The notes: generated by a model from the letters alone, not told the origin. A DNA stretch of 59,881 bases from Arthrobacter celericrescens (GCF_003614925.1 NZ_QYLP01000019.1:28846-88726), one strand, 5' to 3'; shown: positions 18,964 through 28,471, numbered from the stretch's first letter. Translations and numbers: made by a program.

Positions 18964-20130
18964 CTAGGGGCGCCCGCTCCGGCGGGCATCTTTACCTGTA
19001 ATGGCGCTCACTACGGCCTGCTGCCGCAGCAGCCCGGTGACAGCGCCGGAGTCGTCCACCACCGCATACTCGCCGCCTTCCAGATGGGCCAGGTACTGGA
19101 TGAGTTCCTGCCCGCCGGCAGTCCGCGGAACATACGCGCCCGGCGCCAGGGCCGCGGCGACGGCCGTGACCGGCGTCGTCGACTGTCGTGCGGGCGGTAC
19201 CGCCAGCGCCGAAGAGGGAACCACCCACGCCCTGGGGCGGCCGTCCGGATACTGCACGACGACGGCGGGCCGGCCTTCCGGGGAAAGCCGCAGCGCGTCT
19301 GCCACGCTGGCCGTGTCCGGGACGCCGACGGCGGGTTCGGCCAGGGCGCCTGCGTTGACGAAGCGAAGGCGGCTGCGCATTGCGGCCTGGCTGATGGCCG
19401 ACGAGGCGCCCAACCAGAGGAAGCCGCAGACCAGGATGGCGATGATTGTCTGGGCGAAGTCCAGACTCTCGCCGCGCAGCCAGGGCAGCACAATGAACCA
19501 TGCAAGCAGGGCAACGACGATGCCGCGGCCGGTCCAGCCAGCGGCGATGGTGCCCTTCTCCTGGCTTCCTGTGGCCTTCCATACGGCGGACTCCACAAGG
19601 CGTCCGCCATCCAGGGGCAGCCCGGGGAGCACGTTGAAGACGCCGATCAGGAAGTTCACCCACATGGTGATGTTGAGCAACCTGTCTGCCACACCGGAGA
19701 AGACATGGGCGTCCACCAGCAGCCAGGCCGCGCCGGCAAGCAGGAAGTTGGCCGCGGGCCCGGCCAGCGCAACGATGACCGAACGGCCGGGCGATGCCGT
19801 GAAGCTTTCGAACTGGGTGTGGCCGCCCCAAAGGTTCAGCACGATCCTGTCCGTGGGCCAGCCGAACATGCGGGCGCTGAAGGCGTGCGCCAGTTCGTGA
19901 ACCAGCACGGACAATGCCAGGAGCACAGCGTAAGCGAAGGCGACGAGGTAGGCAGCCGGTCCAAGGCCCGGAGCGACGGCCAGCAGGGGCGGCCCGTTGG
20001 AGATCACGATGAAGAGCGCGATCACGAACCAGGAATAGGCAAGGTACACCGGGATGCCGGCGATCCTGCCGAGCCGGATACCGTCCTTGTGGCCGCTATG
20101 GGCGCCATGGTCCGCGTCGCTGCGGGCCAC
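18964..20130 (-). CDS. Site-2 protease-type M50 metalloprotease with CBS-like tail
   Basis: A 388-residue membrane zinc protease. Hydrophobic helices surround the zinc site HELAH (residues 78-82) and the second motif NVLPGLPLDGGR (near 190), which supplies the Asp ligand. The soluble C-terminal 140 residues look like a pair of CBS domains, which commonly sense nucleotides. There is no PDZ domain, which fits the CBS subclass rather than the RseP subclass. Its substrate is unknown. It starts immediately after the HAD gene stop, so the two form an operon. Confidence 0.88.
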   Translation of the reverse strand: MARSDADHGAHSGHKDGIRLGRIAGIPVYLAYSWFVIALFIVISNGPPLLAVAPGLGPAAYLVAFAYAVLLALSVLVHELAHAFSARMFGWPTDRIVLNLWGGHTQFESFTASPGRSVIVALAGPAANFLLAGAAWLLVDAHVFSGVADRLLNITMWVNFLIGVFNVLPGLPLDGGRLVESAVWKATGSQEKGTIAAGWTGRGIVVALLAWFIVLPWLRGESLDFAQTIIAILVCGFLWLGASSAISQAAMRSRLRFVNAGALAEPAVGVPDTASVADALRLSPEGRPAVVVQYPDGRPRAWVVPSSALAVPPARQSTTPVTAVAAALAPGAYVPRTAGGQELIQYLAHLEGGEYAVVDDSGAVTGLLRQQAVVSAITGKDARRSGRP

Positions 20131-20853
20131 CTAGTTTGCTCCTTCAAGGAGGGCCCCGGCCAGCTGGGCGCGGTCCGTGACGAGCTGCTCAAGTTCGGCG
20201 ACGGTGCGCCCGGAAAGGGTGCTCCACGTAGTGCGGTTGCCGTCGTCGGGCAGCGGCATCTGGTGCGGGATCCCCACCGTCACCACTCCCGAGGCGAGGG
20301 CAGCCGTCACGCCGGGAACGGAGTCTTCGAGCGCTACGCAGTGGTCCACGGTCAGTTCGGGGTCCGAGACGCGCAGGCGTTCGACGGCGGTGAGGTACGC
20401 CTCCGGGTGGGGTTTGCCCTGGCTGACGGAGTCACCGGTGACCAGGAACTCGAAATAGGGCTTGGGGAGGCTGGCCACGACCTCGCGGGCCAAGGGTCCT
20501 TCGGACATCGTCACGAGCGCACAACGGACGCCGGCGCCGTGGAGTTCCTCGAGCAGTTCCCGGGCGCCCGGGCGCCACGGGACCTCATGCTTGATGCGTT
20601 CGATGACCTGGGTGCTGAGGGTGTCGATGATCTCGCGCTTTTCCATCCGCACCCCGGCGCCCTGCAGGATGCCGGCCGAGTGCATCAGGGACTGGCCTAC
20701 GAGCTGCATGGCTTGCTCGTGCGACCACTGCCCGCCGTGGGCTTCCACGAGGGCGTGTTCGGCTGCGATCCAGTAGGGCTCGGTGTCCACCAGGGTGCCA
20801 TCCATGTCCCAGAGGGCGGCTTTCAGGCGGGGCTGGGAGGGGGTGGCATGCAT
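20131..20853 (-). CDS. HAD-family phosphatase/phosphomutase
   Basis: A 240-residue HAD hydrolase of the beta-phosphoglucomutase-like subgroup. Motif I is WDMDGTLVDTEP (nucleophile Asp16, acid/base Asp18), motif II is in CALVTMSEG, and motifs III/IV are seen around KPHPEAYL and VALEDSVPGV. A helical cap lies between motifs I and II. Substrate cannot be predicted; sugar phosphates are typical. It is the first gene of the pair with the M50 protease and is divergent from the PAC2 gene. Confidence 0.85.
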   Translation of the reverse strand: MHATPSQPRLKAALWDMDGTLVDTEPYWIAAEHALVEAHGGQWSHEQAMQLVGQSLMHSAGILQGAGVRMEKREIIDTLSTQVIERIKHEVPWRPGARELLEELHGAGVRCALVTMSEGPLAREVVASLPKPYFEFLVTGDSVSQGKPHPEAYLTAVERLRVSDPELTVDHCVALEDSVPGVTAALASGVVTVGIPHQMPLPDDGNRTTWSTLSGRTVAELEQLVTDRAQLAGALLEGAN

Positions 20854-21002
20854 ATGGTCCAGTCTACGTGCCCGGAGGGGCTGGCTCCGGACGCCTCCAG
20901 GCCCGTCAGGCCCCGCCGTGGAACGGAGGGGGAACTCAAGTGCCGGCGGCAGCGGCGTGTGATGCCATGCACAGCCGGGGTCCTTCGACGTAGGGTGAGG
21001 GA

Positions 21003-21908
21003 ATGAACAGTTTGGACGGAGCCCGCGACGGACAGGAAACCCCCCGCGAAACCGAGCACCTCCTGCAAGCGGCGCAGGAGGGCAAGAGGACCACCGTGAT
21101 GCTTGCCGCCTTCGAGGGCTGGAATGACGCCGGCGAAGCGGCCAGTGACGCGCTGCGCTACCTGAACAAGCTGTGGCAGGGCAAGAAGGTGGCCACCGTG
21201 GACGCCGACGACTACTACGATTTCCAGTTCACCCGCCCGACCGTCCGCCGCACCTCGTCCGGGGAACGCAGGGTGAAATGGCCCTCCACCCGCCTGTACC
21301 GGGCAAGCGTTCCGGATAGCAACGTGGACGTGGTGGTGGTGCTCGGCACGGAGCCTTCCTACCGGTGGCGCGCCTACACTACCGAGCTCCTGGTGCACGC
21401 CGAGGCCCTCAAAGTCGACTATGTGGTCCTCCTGGGCGCACTCCTGGCCGATGTTCCGCACAGCAGGCCGATCCCGGTGAGCACCAGCACGGAAGACAAT
21501 GCCCTGAGGCAGCGGCTGAACCTCGAGGCCAGCCAGTACGAGGGGCCCGTGGGCATCGTGGGCGTCCTGGCCGAATTTGCCATGCTGGCAGGGCTTCCCA
21601 CCATCTCCCTGTGGGCGGCCGTCCCGCATTACGTGTCCCAGGCGCCCTCCCCGAAGGCCCAGCTGGCGATCCTGCACAAGGTGGAGGACCTGCTCCAGCT
21701 GCCGCTCGACACCCAGTCCCTGGCTGAAGACGCCGAGGCCTGGGAGCGTGGTGTCAACGAACTCGCCACGGACGACCCGGAAATCGCCGCCTACGTCCGG
21801 CAGTTGGAAGAGGCCAAGGACACCGCTGACCTGCCTGAGGCAACGGGTGAATCCATCGCCCGGGAGTTCGAGCGCTACCTCAAGCGCCGCGACAAGGGGA
21901 AGCCCTAG
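21003..21908 (+). CDS. PAC2 family protein
   Basis: A 301-residue PAC2-fold protein, the family that includes archaeal and eukaryotic proteasome assembly chaperones. The core is recognisable from LAAFEGWNDAGEAASDALRYL at the N-terminus and VVLLGALLADVPHSRPI in the middle. In actinobacteria these proteins commonly lie near the proteasome genes, as here, but a role in assembly is not proven. TAGGGT lies six bases before the ATG, and the intervening GAGGGA could instead be a ribosome site. The gene is followed by a strong bidirectional terminator. Confidence 0.88.
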   Translation: MNSLDGARDGQETPRETEHLLQAAQEGKRTTVMLAAFEGWNDAGEAASDALRYLNKLWQGKKVATVDADDYYDFQFTRPTVRRTSSGERRVKWPSTRLYRASVPDSNVDVVVVLGTEPSYRWRAYTTELLVHAEALKVDYVVLLGALLADVPHSRPIPVSTSTEDNALRQRLNLEASQYEGPVGIVGVLAEFAMLAGLPTISLWAAVPHYVSQAPSPKAQLAILHKVEDLLQLPLDTQSLAEDAEAWERGVNELATDDPEIAAYVRQLEEAKDTADLPEATGESIAREFERYLKRRDKGKP

Positions 21909-21915
21909 GCAGCGA

Positions 21916-21947
21916 AAAACCCCGCCCGGTCCTCCGGGCGGGGTTTT
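21916..21947. terminator. Bidirectional terminator between PAC2 and mshC
   Basis: A perfect 14-bp stem (AAAACCCCGCCCGG and its complement) with a TCCT loop. A-tracts on one side and T-tracts on the other make it work in both directions for two convergent genes. Confidence 0.93.
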
Positions 21948-21959
21948 CTTTGCCGGACC

Positions 21960-23240
21960 TTAGAGTTCGACGCCGAGCAGGGCGTCGACCGCGTCCGAGA
22001 ACAAGGCGGCGTCAACGTCCGAGGCAACCGGCGCGCCGGCGTCGAGGGCTGACTTTGCCCACTCGTCGACGGCGGCCAGCGCGCCGGGCGCGTTGAGGTC
22101 GTCGGCAAGTTCGCTGCGCATCCTGCCGAGCAGGGCGGCAACGGTTCCGGCAGGCGCAGCATCGCGGGCCGCGCGCCACAGCGCAAGCCGTTCCTTCGCC
22201 GCGTCGAAGCCTTCCGCGGTCCAGGACCAGTCGGAACGGTAGTGGTTTGCGAGGATCGCCAGGCGGATTGCCGGGGCTTCTTCCCCGGCCGCGCGCAGCT
22301 TGGACACGAGCACGAGGTTGCCGAGCGACTTGCTCATCTTCTCGCCGTCGAGCCCTACCATGCCGGCGTGGGCGTAATGCCGGGCGAGCGGAACGCCGCC
22401 GATCGACCAGGCGTGGCCGGCTCCCATTTCGTGGTGCGGGAACACGAGGTCGGACCCGCCGCCCTGCACGGTGAAGGGAGCGGGCAGGTATTCGCGGGCG
22501 ATCACTGTACATTCGATGTGCCATCCGGGCCGGCCCTCGCCCAGGCTGGCGCCTGGCCAGCTTGGTTCGCCGTCACGGGCCACCCGCCAAAGCAGCGGGT
22601 CGAGGACGTTCCGTTTGCCGGCACGTCCCGGATCGCCGCCACGTTCGGCGAACAGCGGCAGCATGTCCGCCTCGCTCAGTCCGGAGACGTCGCCGAGCCG
22701 CCACGCCTCTTCGCTGTCCGAACGCTTCCCGGCCTCGTCGACGTCGTAGTAGACATCGCCGTCGGGCTCGCCGCCGGTGCCGTCCACCCGGTACGCGAGG
22801 CCGTCCGCGATCAGCTTCTCAATGGCGGGGACGATCAGCGGGATTGCTTCGACCGCGCCGATGTAGTTGTCCGGGGCGAGGACGTTCAGGGCGGTCATGT
22901 CGCCGTGGAACAGCTCGATCTGGCTGGCTGCGAGGTCGCGCCAGTCAACGCCGGTCGCGTTGGCGCGTTCCAGCAGCGGATCGTCGATGTCGGTGACGTT
23001 CTGCACGTAGGCCACGCGCTGCCCGCCGTCGCGCCAGGCACGGTTCAGCAGGTCGAACGCCACGTAGCTTGAGGCGTGGCCCATGTGGGTGGCGTCATAG
23101 GGAGTAATGCCGCAGACATAAAGGGATTGCTCCGCGCGGACCGGGATGTCGACGACGGCGTCCTTGGCGGTGTCGAAGAGCCGCAGCTGGGGCATGGCCC
23201 CGGGAAGCTCGGGTACTGGGCGGGAGGTCCACGATTTCAC
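21960..23240 (-). CDS. mshC: Cysteine--glucosaminyl-inositol ligase (mycothiol synthesis)
   Basis: A 426-residue class I synthetase-like enzyme that joins cysteine to GlcN-Ins using ATP, the third enzymatic step toward mycothiol, the main thiol of actinobacteria. The zinc/substrate region [12 protein letters not shown] (Cys43), the HMGH nucleotide box at residues 52-55 and KMSKSLGN are all visible. It differs from cysteinyl-tRNA synthetase by lacking the anticodon-binding domain. I use the GTG that gives a [14 protein letters not shown] start like other MshC proteins, rather than an ATG 11 codons earlier that overlaps uppP. It is 16 bases after uppP. Confidence 0.93.
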   Translation of the reverse strand: MKSWTSRPVPELPGAMPQLRLFDTAKDAVVDIPVRAEQSLYVCGITPYDATHMGHASSYVAFDLLNRAWRDGGQRVAYVQNVTDIDDPLLERANATGVDWRDLAASQIELFHGDMTALNVLAPDNYIGAVEAIPLIVPAIEKLIADGLAYRVDGTGGEPDGDVYYDVDEAGKRSDSEEAWRLGDVSGLSEADMLPLFAERGGDPGRAGKRNVLDPLLWRVARDGEPSWPGASLGEGRPGWHIECTVIAREYLPAPFTVQGGGSDLVFPHHEMGAGHAWSIGGVPLARHYAHAGMVGLDGEKMSKSLGNLVLVSKLRAAGEEAPAIRLAILANHYRSDWSWTAEGFDAAKERLALWRAARDAAPAGTVAALLGRMRSELADDLNAPGALAAVDEWAKSALDAGAPVASDVDAALFSDAVDALLGVEL

Positions 23241-23256
23241 AGCCTCAACGATAGTG

Positions 23257-24090
23257 CTAGGCGCTGATGACATTGAAACCGAGGAGGAGGTAGAGGGCCA
23301 GGCCGAGGAGGATCCGGTACCAGACGAACAAGCGGTAGCTGCGGGTGGAAACGAACTTCAGGAACCAGCCGATGATTACGTAGCCCACCGCGAAGGCAAT
23401 CACCGTGGCGAGGGCGGTCTCCGGCAGGCCGTAGGGCCCGGTGATGCCGTCTTTGCTGAGTACTTTGTAGAGCTGGTAAAGGCCGCTGCCGAAAACAGCC
23501 GGAATCGCCAGCAGGAAGGAATAGCGTGCCGCGGCTTCACGGGTGTAGCCCATGAGCAGGCCGGCCGTGATGGTGCCGCCGGAGCGGGACACCCCGGGAA
23601 TCAGGGCCAGGGCCTGGGCGAAACCGTAGAGGATGCCGTGCTTGTAGCTGAGTTGGGCGAGGTCGCGTTCCTGTTTGCCGGTGGCGTCGGCCACGGCCAG
23701 GATCATGCCGAAGACGATCAGCATGGTGGCCACGATCCACATGCTGCGGAGTACCGATTCGATCTGGTCCTGGAATAGCAGGCCTAGCACGATGATCGGC
23801 AGGCTGCCGAGGATCACCAGCCAGCCCATGCGGGCGTCGGGATCATTCCGGGCCACCTTGCCGCGCAGGGAACCGAACCAGGCCCGCACGATCCGGACGA
23901 TGTCGCGCCAGAAGAACACGATGACGGCGGTCTCCGTGCCCAGCTGCGTGATCGCCGTAAAAGCGGCGCCGGGATCGGCCGCATTGGGCAGGAAAGCACC
24001 CACAATCCGCAGATGCGCGCTCGAGGAAATCGGAAGGAATTCGGTGAGTCCCTGCACCAGGCCGAGGAGGGCCGCTTCTAACCAGTTCAC
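23257..24090 (-). CDS. uppP: Undecaprenyl-diphosphatase
   Basis: A 277-residue membrane enzyme that recycles the cell-wall lipid carrier by dephosphorylating undecaprenyl diphosphate; it can confer bacitracin tolerance. The two BacA signatures are present: [16 protein letters not shown] near the N-terminus and PGVSRSGGT in the middle, with eight hydrophobic helices. The GTG start ([10 protein letters not shown]) matches the family; an upstream in-frame ATG would overlap the divergent gene. TAGGGT lies eight bases ahead of the GTG. Confidence 0.93.
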   Translation of the reverse strand: MNWLEAALLGLVQGLTEFLPISSSAHLRIVGAFLPNAADPGAAFTAITQLGTETAVIVFFWRDIVRIVRAWFGSLRGKVARNDPDARMGWLVILGSLPIIVLGLLFQDQIESVLRSMWIVATMLIVFGMILAVADATGKQERDLAQLSYKHGILYGFAQALALIPGVSRSGGTITAGLLMGYTREAAARYSFLLAIPAVFGSGLYQLYKVLSKDGITGPYGLPETALATVIAFAVGYVIIGWFLKFVSTRSYRLFVWYRILLGLALYLLLGFNVISA

Positions 24091-24098
24091 GTGAATAG

Positions 24099-24135
24099 AC
24101 CCTACGTCATCATGTCCTTCAACTGCCCGTAAGCT
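24099..24135. promoter_or_regulatory. Back-to-back -10 boxes for uppP and the aldo/keto reductase
   Basis: The 51-base gap between two divergent start codons holds TAGGGT reading toward uppP (24099-24104, eight bases from GTG) and TAAGCT reading toward the reductase (24130-24135, six bases from ATG). Neither gene has a ribosome site, so both may be leaderless and their promoters overlap. Confidence 0.5.
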
Positions 24136-24141
24136 AGCACC

Positions 24142-25071
24142 ATGCAGCAGCGTTATGTCGGCAACAGCGGCCTCAGGACCTCGGTCCTTTCCCTGGGCAC
24201 CATGTCCTGGGCCCAGGAGACCGATGAGCAGGATGCGATGGAACTGCTGCACACTTTTGTCGCGGCCGGCGGCACCGTGGTGGACACCGCGGCGTCGTAC
24301 TCGGGAGGCGAGGCCGAAGCGATGCTCGGTTCAATGCTGGGCGACGTGGTTTCCCGCTCCGAGCTGGTCATTTCCAGCAAAGCGGGAGCCTCGAGCCGGG
24401 AAGGCCGCCAGCGTGTGGACGCCTCCCGCGGTGCCATGCTGTCTGCGCTGGACGCCAGCCTCGCGCGGCTCGGCACCGACTACCTCGACCTCTGGTTCGT
24501 CCAGTGCTGGGACGCCAACGTTCCGTTGGACGAAACGCTGTCTGCCCTCGAACTGGCCCTGCGCAGCGGACGCGCGCGCTATGTGGGCATCTCGAACTTC
24601 AACGGCTGGCAGAGCGCGAAAGCCGCAGCCGTCGCAGGGTTCCCGATCGTTGCAAACCAGTCGGAATATTCCCTGCTCAACCGCGGCCCGGAAGCCGAGC
24701 TGCTGCCCGCCGTCGAGGACGCCGGGTTGGGGCTCATGGCGTGGGCACCGCTGGGTCGCGGCGTGTTGAGCGGGAAGTACCGCGGGCAGATCCCGGCCGG
24801 TTCCCGCGCGGCCGGCGACCGGCTGGCAGGCTACGTGGGCAAGTACCTCGAAGCACGGGATTCCCGCGTGGTCGAGGCCGTGCACATGGCGGCCAAGGGG
24901 CTGGGCCGCTCGGCCCTGGACGTTGCGCTGGCCTGGGTGCTGAACCGCCCGGCGGTGGCCACCGCCGTCGTCGGACCGAGGAATGCGGTGCAGCTGAAGG
25001 AACTTCTCGAGACGAAGCCCGCGCCGCTTCCCGCGGAAATCGCGCGGGCACTGGAGGACGTGTCCGCCTGA
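24142..25071 (+). CDS. Aldo/keto reductase
   Basis: A 309-residue (beta/alpha)8 NADPH-dependent reductase. Of the catalytic tetrad, Asp48, Tyr53 (SYSGGEAE) and Lys80 (ISSKAG) are present, but the position of the active-site His in DLWxVHxWD is a Gln (Gln121, DLWFVQCWD). The NADP-binding C-terminus ([13 protein letters not shown]) is normal. The His change may slow aldehyde reduction or shift specificity. The leaderless-style start is described in the promoter entry. The natural substrate is unknown. Confidence 0.85.
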   Translation: MQQRYVGNSGLRTSVLSLGTMSWAQETDEQDAMELLHTFVAAGGTVVDTAASYSGGEAEAMLGSMLGDVVSRSELVISSKAGASSREGRQRVDASRGAMLSALDASLARLGTDYLDLWFVQCWDANVPLDETLSALELALRSGRARYVGISNFNGWQSAKAAAVAGFPIVANQSEYSLLNRGPEAELLPAVEDAGLGLMAWAPLGRGVLSGKYRGQIPAGSRAAGDRLAGYVGKYLEARDSRVVEAVHMAAKGLGRSALDVALAWVLNRPAVATAVVGPRNAVQLKELLETKPAPLPAEIARALEDVSA

Positions 25072-25124
25072 CGGGGTTTCCCGTGTGGCGTCAGTGAGCT
25101 GCCTACTGGGCCGTCTTGCTGAAC

Positions 25125-25152
25125 TGCGTTACGGTTACTGCGTTACGGCTAC
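25125..25152. repeat. 14-bp tandem duplication over a gene's stop codon
   Basis: Two adjacent copies of TGCGTTACGGYTAC differ at one base. The second copy carries the stop codon of the minus-strand acidic gene, and the first adds further stops downstream. It looks like a recent slippage event with no effect on the coding sequence. Confidence 0.7.
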
Positions 25153-25418
25153 TGGTCGAGGATCTCGAGTTCGTCCTCGTCGAGCAGTTCACTGTCCTCG
25201 TCGTCGTTCTCTTCATCTTCGTCGAAGACCTGCAACGGCGTGACTTCGGTGTATGCCTCGTACAGAGCATCCTCGTACACTTCAAAAGCGTCGGCCACGG
25301 CAAAAAACGCCGCTTCGACGGTAGGATCACCTTCACCCCGGCGGGCGGACGCGGCGACGAGGTGTTCCTCCAAAGCTGCTGTCAGTGACTGAAGCGCGAC
25401 ACGCGGATCGATGCTCAT
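25149..25418 (-). CDS. Small acidic conserved protein
   Basis: An 89-residue protein with a helical N-terminal half (ALQSLTAALEEHLVAASARRG, FFAVADAFEVYEDALYEAY) and a C-terminal tail that is almost all Asp and Glu (DEDEENDDEDSELL). Similar small acidic proteins occur next to DUF5703 genes in Micrococcaceae and are sometimes labelled primosomal, without clear support. TAACGT lies six bases before the ATG, a leaderless arrangement. Function unknown. Confidence 0.75.
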   Translation of the reverse strand: MSIDPRVALQSLTAALEEHLVAASARRGEGDPTVEAAFFAVADAFEVYEDALYEAYTEVTPLQVFDEDEENDDEDSELLDEDELEILDQ

Positions 25419-25457
25419 GACTTCACGTTAGCCCGAAAACGACGAAAATGGAGAGGG

Positions 25458-25691
25458 ATGAGGGAACAAATTCTAGGCAGTTCCGTCGAACGCCAAAGGG
25501 ACAACGCAAGGCAGTACGAGTACCTGGTACTGACGGTGGCGCCTGACGATTCCCTGCCGGATGCCCGGCGCCGGCTCGTTGAACATTCCGAGTACGGCAA
25601 GTGGGAATTGGAGCGCAGCGTGCTCTACATGGGCGGCGGCCGGCGTTTCTGGATGCGCCGCAAAGTGCTCACCGTACAGCGCACGGTCTGA
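25458..25691 (+). CDS. DUF5703 family small protein
   Basis: A 77-residue conserved actinobacterial protein of the DUF5703 type, with the core QYEYLVLTVAPDDSLPDARR, WELERSVLYMGGGRRFWMRRKV. It has no membrane segment and looks like a small alpha/beta fold. GAGAGGG directly precedes the ATG; a start ten bases earlier is in another frame. It is divergent from the acidic gene and convergent with the acyl-CoA dehydrogenase gene. Function unknown. Confidence 0.8.
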   Translation: MREQILGSSVERQRDNARQYEYLVLTVAPDDSLPDARRRLVEHSEYGKWELERSVLYMGGGRRFWMRRKVLTVQRTV

Positions 25692-25705
25692 GGCTCCCGC
25701 CCCGT

Positions 25706-25722
25706 CCCGGGGTCGGCCCCGG
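25706..25722. terminator. Possible weak hairpin between convergent genes
   Basis: CCGGGG and CCCCGG pair across a TCGG loop in the 32-base gap between DUF5703 and the acyl-CoA dehydrogenase stop. No T-run follows, so this is only a possible shared terminator. Confidence 0.35.
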
Positions 25723-25723
25723 A

Positions 25724-26884
25724 TCAGCGTTCCAACGGCCCCAGCCAGGCATTGGCCACCGTATTGTGCGCCGACTCGTCGTTGGACGGGTGGAAGATGC
25801 CCGCGAGCACGTCCCGGTACAGGCGCTCGAGTTCGGCTCCCCTGAAGTAGCTGGCACCGCCCGAGACCCGGATGGCCGTGTCCACCACAGCGCGGGCCGT
25901 TTCCGTAGCCCGCAGCTTCACACCGACCAGTTTGGCGAACCACAGGTTTCCATGGTCTGTGCCGGCGTCCACGTCACGGGCAATCCCGCCCAACTGGGCC
26001 TGCACGGCGTCCAGCGCCATCGCGGCGTCGGCGACCTTCCAGCGGATGTCCGGATCCTGGGCGAAGCTGCGCCCGCCGTACTTGGCTGAGGTGCGGCGTT
26101 TGACGGCCTCGACCGCCAGCTCAAAGGCCCGTTCCGCGATGCCTGTGTAGACGGCGGCGAGGAGCGTCTCGAAGCACGCGAAAATCGCGAAGATCAGGGG
26201 ATCCTGGTTGGGCGCGGTCGGAAGCTTCCGGAAAATCCGCTCCGGGGGAACCACGGCGCCCTCCAGCAGCGTCGTGTTGGACTGGCTGGCTCGCATGCCC
26301 AGGGTGTCCCAGTCCCCCACCGTGGAATGTCCCGGTGTCTCCCGGTTGATGAAGCCGTAGACCAGTTCGCCGTCGCCGTCGCGCGCCGTGCTGTCCTTGC
26401 CGAAGGTTCCCAGGCGGGTCCAGGCCGGGGACAGGCTCGTGAAGATCTTGCGCCCGGTGAAGCTGTACCCGCCGTCCTGCAGCGGAGCCGCGACGGTTCC
26501 GGAATCGAAGAGCATGGAATCGTTGCCCGCCTCCGAGATCGCGAAGGCGAACAGTTCGCCAGCGGCGGCCTCCTCCAGGACGAAGGAGAGCGAGCCGTCG
26601 CCCAGGTTGTCCAGCACACGCGCGACGCCGGTCCACACCAGGTGCATGTTCACCCCGAGCGCCGTGGCCGGCGCCGCCCCGGCAAGCCGCCGCTGCACGG
26701 CGGCGACCTCCGCAAGCCCAAGGCCGCGGCCGCCGTCGGACTCGGGGACGAAGAGCTTCAGGTACCCGGCGTCCTCCAGGTCCCGCAGGTCCTCGTCGAA
26801 GAAGGAATTGTCCCGGTCATAACCTGCGGCCCTGGCCCGGATCCGTTCCAGCAGCGCGTCCGGCAGGATCTCTTCGGGGGTCAC
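25724..26884 (-). CDS. Acyl-CoA dehydrogenase family protein
   Basis: A 386-residue flavoprotein of the acyl-CoA dehydrogenase superfamily. The N-terminal helical domain (ILPDALLERIRARAAGYDR), middle beta domain (FTGRKIFTSLSPAWTR) and C-terminal helical bundle with the family-type close RVSGGASYFRGAELERLYRDV are visible. The C-terminus resembles the two-component monooxygenase/SfnB-like branch more than classical beta-oxidation enzymes, and no obvious catalytic Glu is seen in the usual place, so substrate and exact reaction are uncertain. The GTG start is nine bases after the M20 peptidase stop, so they form an operon. Confidence 0.82.
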   Translation of the reverse strand: MTPEEILPDALLERIRARAAGYDRDNSFFDEDLRDLEDAGYLKLFVPESDGGRGLGLAEVAAVQRRLAGAAPATALGVNMHLVWTGVARVLDNLGDGSLSFVLEEAAAGELFAFAISEAGNDSMLFDSGTVAAPLQDGGYSFTGRKIFTSLSPAWTRLGTFGKDSTARDGDGELVYGFINRETPGHSTVGDWDTLGMRASQSNTTLLEGAVVPPERIFRKLPTAPNQDPLIFAIFACFETLLAAVYTGIAERAFELAVEAVKRRTSAKYGGRSFAQDPDIRWKVADAAMALDAVQAQLGGIARDVDAGTDHGNLWFAKLVGVKLRATETARAVVDTAIRVSGGASYFRGAELERLYRDVLAGIFHPSNDESAHNTVANAWLGPLER

Positions 26885-26893
26885 GGCAGGCGC

Positions 26894-28198
26894 CTAGTAG
26901 GTGCTGAGCAGCCGGTTGAGCACGCGGGTGCCGAACTTCAGGGATTCGGCCGGCACCCGTTCGTCCACGCCGTGGAACATACCGGTGAAGTCGAGCTCGT
27001 CCGGAAGCATCAGCGGGGCGAAGCCGTAGCCCGTGATGCCGATCTTGCTCAGTGACTTGTTGTCCGTGCCGCCGGAAAGCGTGTACGGAAGGACCTTGGC
27101 GCCCGGGTCCTCGGCGTGCAGGGCATCGATCATGGAGTCCACCAGGTTGCCGGCGAACGGCACTTCGAGGGAGACGTCCTTGTTGACGTAGCTGACGTCG
27201 ACGCCCTCGCCGGCCAGCTTCTTGATGGTCTCGAAGACGAGTTCCTGCTGGCCGGGCAGCGTGCGGCAGTCCACCAATGCTTCGGCGGACTCCGGGATCA
27301 CGTTGTGCTTGTAACCCGAGCGCAGCAGTGTGGGGTTGGACGTGTTCTGCAGGGTGGCACCCACGAAGCGTGCAACCGTGCCGAGTTCCTTCAGGAGGAG
27401 CTCGGGGTTGTCGGCGTCGAACTCGACGCCGGTCAGCTCGGTGACGCCGTCCAGGAACTGGCGCGTAGTGGGCGTGAGTTCGATCGGCCACTGGTATTCG
27501 CCGATCCGGGTGACGGCTCCGGCAAGCCGGGTGATGGCGTTGTCGGTGTTGATCTGCGAGCCGTGGCCCGCCCGGCCGTGCGCCACGAGACGGAGCCAGG
27601 AGATGCCCTTTTCCGCGGTCTGCAGCAGGTAGGTGCGCTGGCCGCCGATGGTCGCGGAGAAGCCGCCGACCTCGGAAATCGCTTCGGTGGCGCCGTCGAA
27701 CAGTTCGCGGCGGTGCTCGACGGCGTAGCGCGCACCGTAGGTGCCGCCGGCTTCCTCGTCGGCAAAAAAGGCGAAGACGATGTCCCGTTTGGGCTTACGG
27801 CCGCTGCGCGCGAAGTCGCGCATCACAGAGAGGATCATGGCGTCCATGTCCTTCATGTCCACGGCGCCACGGCCCCAGATCAGGCCGTCCTTGAGTTCGC
27901 CGCTGAAGGGATCCACAGACCACTGGTCCTTGAGCGCCGGAACGACGTCGAGGTGGCCGTGGACCACCAGGGCGTCCGCCGAAGGATCCTCGCCGGCCAT
28001 CCGGGTCACGACGCTCGCCCGGCCGGGGGCCGATTCGAAGATTTCGGCGTCGAGGCCCACCTCGCTGATCAGCCCGGCGGTGTACTCCGCGGCCGCCCGC
28101 TCGCCCGGACCGGTGCTGTCGCCGAAGTTCGAGGAGTCTATCCGGATGAGTTCCTGGCAGATCCGGACAACTTCGTCTTCGGGGCGGATCTCAGACAT
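26894..28198 (-). CDS. M20-family metallopeptidase
   Basis: A 434-residue dinuclear zinc hydrolase of the M20 (ArgE/DapE/CPG2) family. Metal ligands appear in LVVHGHLDVVPA, GRGAVDMKDMDA and FADEEAGGTYGARY, and the dimerisation (lid) domain lies in the middle (residues about 190-300). Its C-terminus holds the last His in SGGTDNKS and YGFAPL. It probably removes N-terminal or C-terminal residues, or N-acyl groups, from small peptides. AAGGAGAG precedes the ATG. It is the first gene of the unit with the acyl-CoA dehydrogenase. Confidence 0.87.
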   Translation of the reverse strand: MSEIRPEDEVVRICQELIRIDSSNFGDSTGPGERAAAEYTAGLISEVGLDAEIFESAPGRASVVTRMAGEDPSADALVVHGHLDVVPALKDQWSVDPFSGELKDGLIWGRGAVDMKDMDAMILSVMRDFARSGRKPKRDIVFAFFADEEAGGTYGARYAVEHRRELFDGATEAISEVGGFSATIGGQRTYLLQTAEKGISWLRLVAHGRAGHGSQINTDNAITRLAGAVTRIGEYQWPIELTPTTRQFLDGVTELTGVEFDADNPELLLKELGTVARFVGATLQNTSNPTLLRSGYKHNVIPESAEALVDCRTLPGQQELVFETIKKLAGEGVDVSYVNKDVSLEVPFAGNLVDSMIDALHAEDPGAKVLPYTLSGGTDNKSLSKIGITGYGFAPLMLPDELDFTGMFHGVDERVPAESLKFGTRVLNRLLSTY

Positions 28199-28471
28199 GG
28201 AACTCTCCTTGCTGGCTTCGGTACACAGTGCTGGGCTCGATGCACATTCGTCTCACCGCGCAGCATCGCGGGCGCGGCACTCCCCCAGCCTACCCATCCG
28301 GGGCCCGTTGCGGAGCGCATGAGGCTGTGGTCTTCCGCTACGGGTTGCGCCCGGAGGGCCACGCGGAGGAGCATCCCGGGTGCTGTCTCCGTGCGAATGG
28401 CCTAAATGCAGGCGAATTATTGGGACGCGCATTACATTCGCCAGGAGTGAAAGAATTCGTCATTAAACGAA
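28199..28471. other. Gene-free stretch upstream of the M20 peptidase
   Basis: No convincing reading frame is seen on either strand. It should contain the promoter of the M20 gene near its left edge, but I find no clear -10/-35 pair. The right end is relatively AT-rich (ATTATTGGG, ATTACATTCG) and leads into the tRNA terminator. Confidence 0.5.

Noticed and set aside
18556..21006. An 816-codon open frame on the plus strand opposite trmI, the M50 protease and the HAD gene
   Set aside because: It is antisense to three well-supported genes, has low-complexity composition, no ribosome site and no recognisable domain; such frames are common at this GC content.
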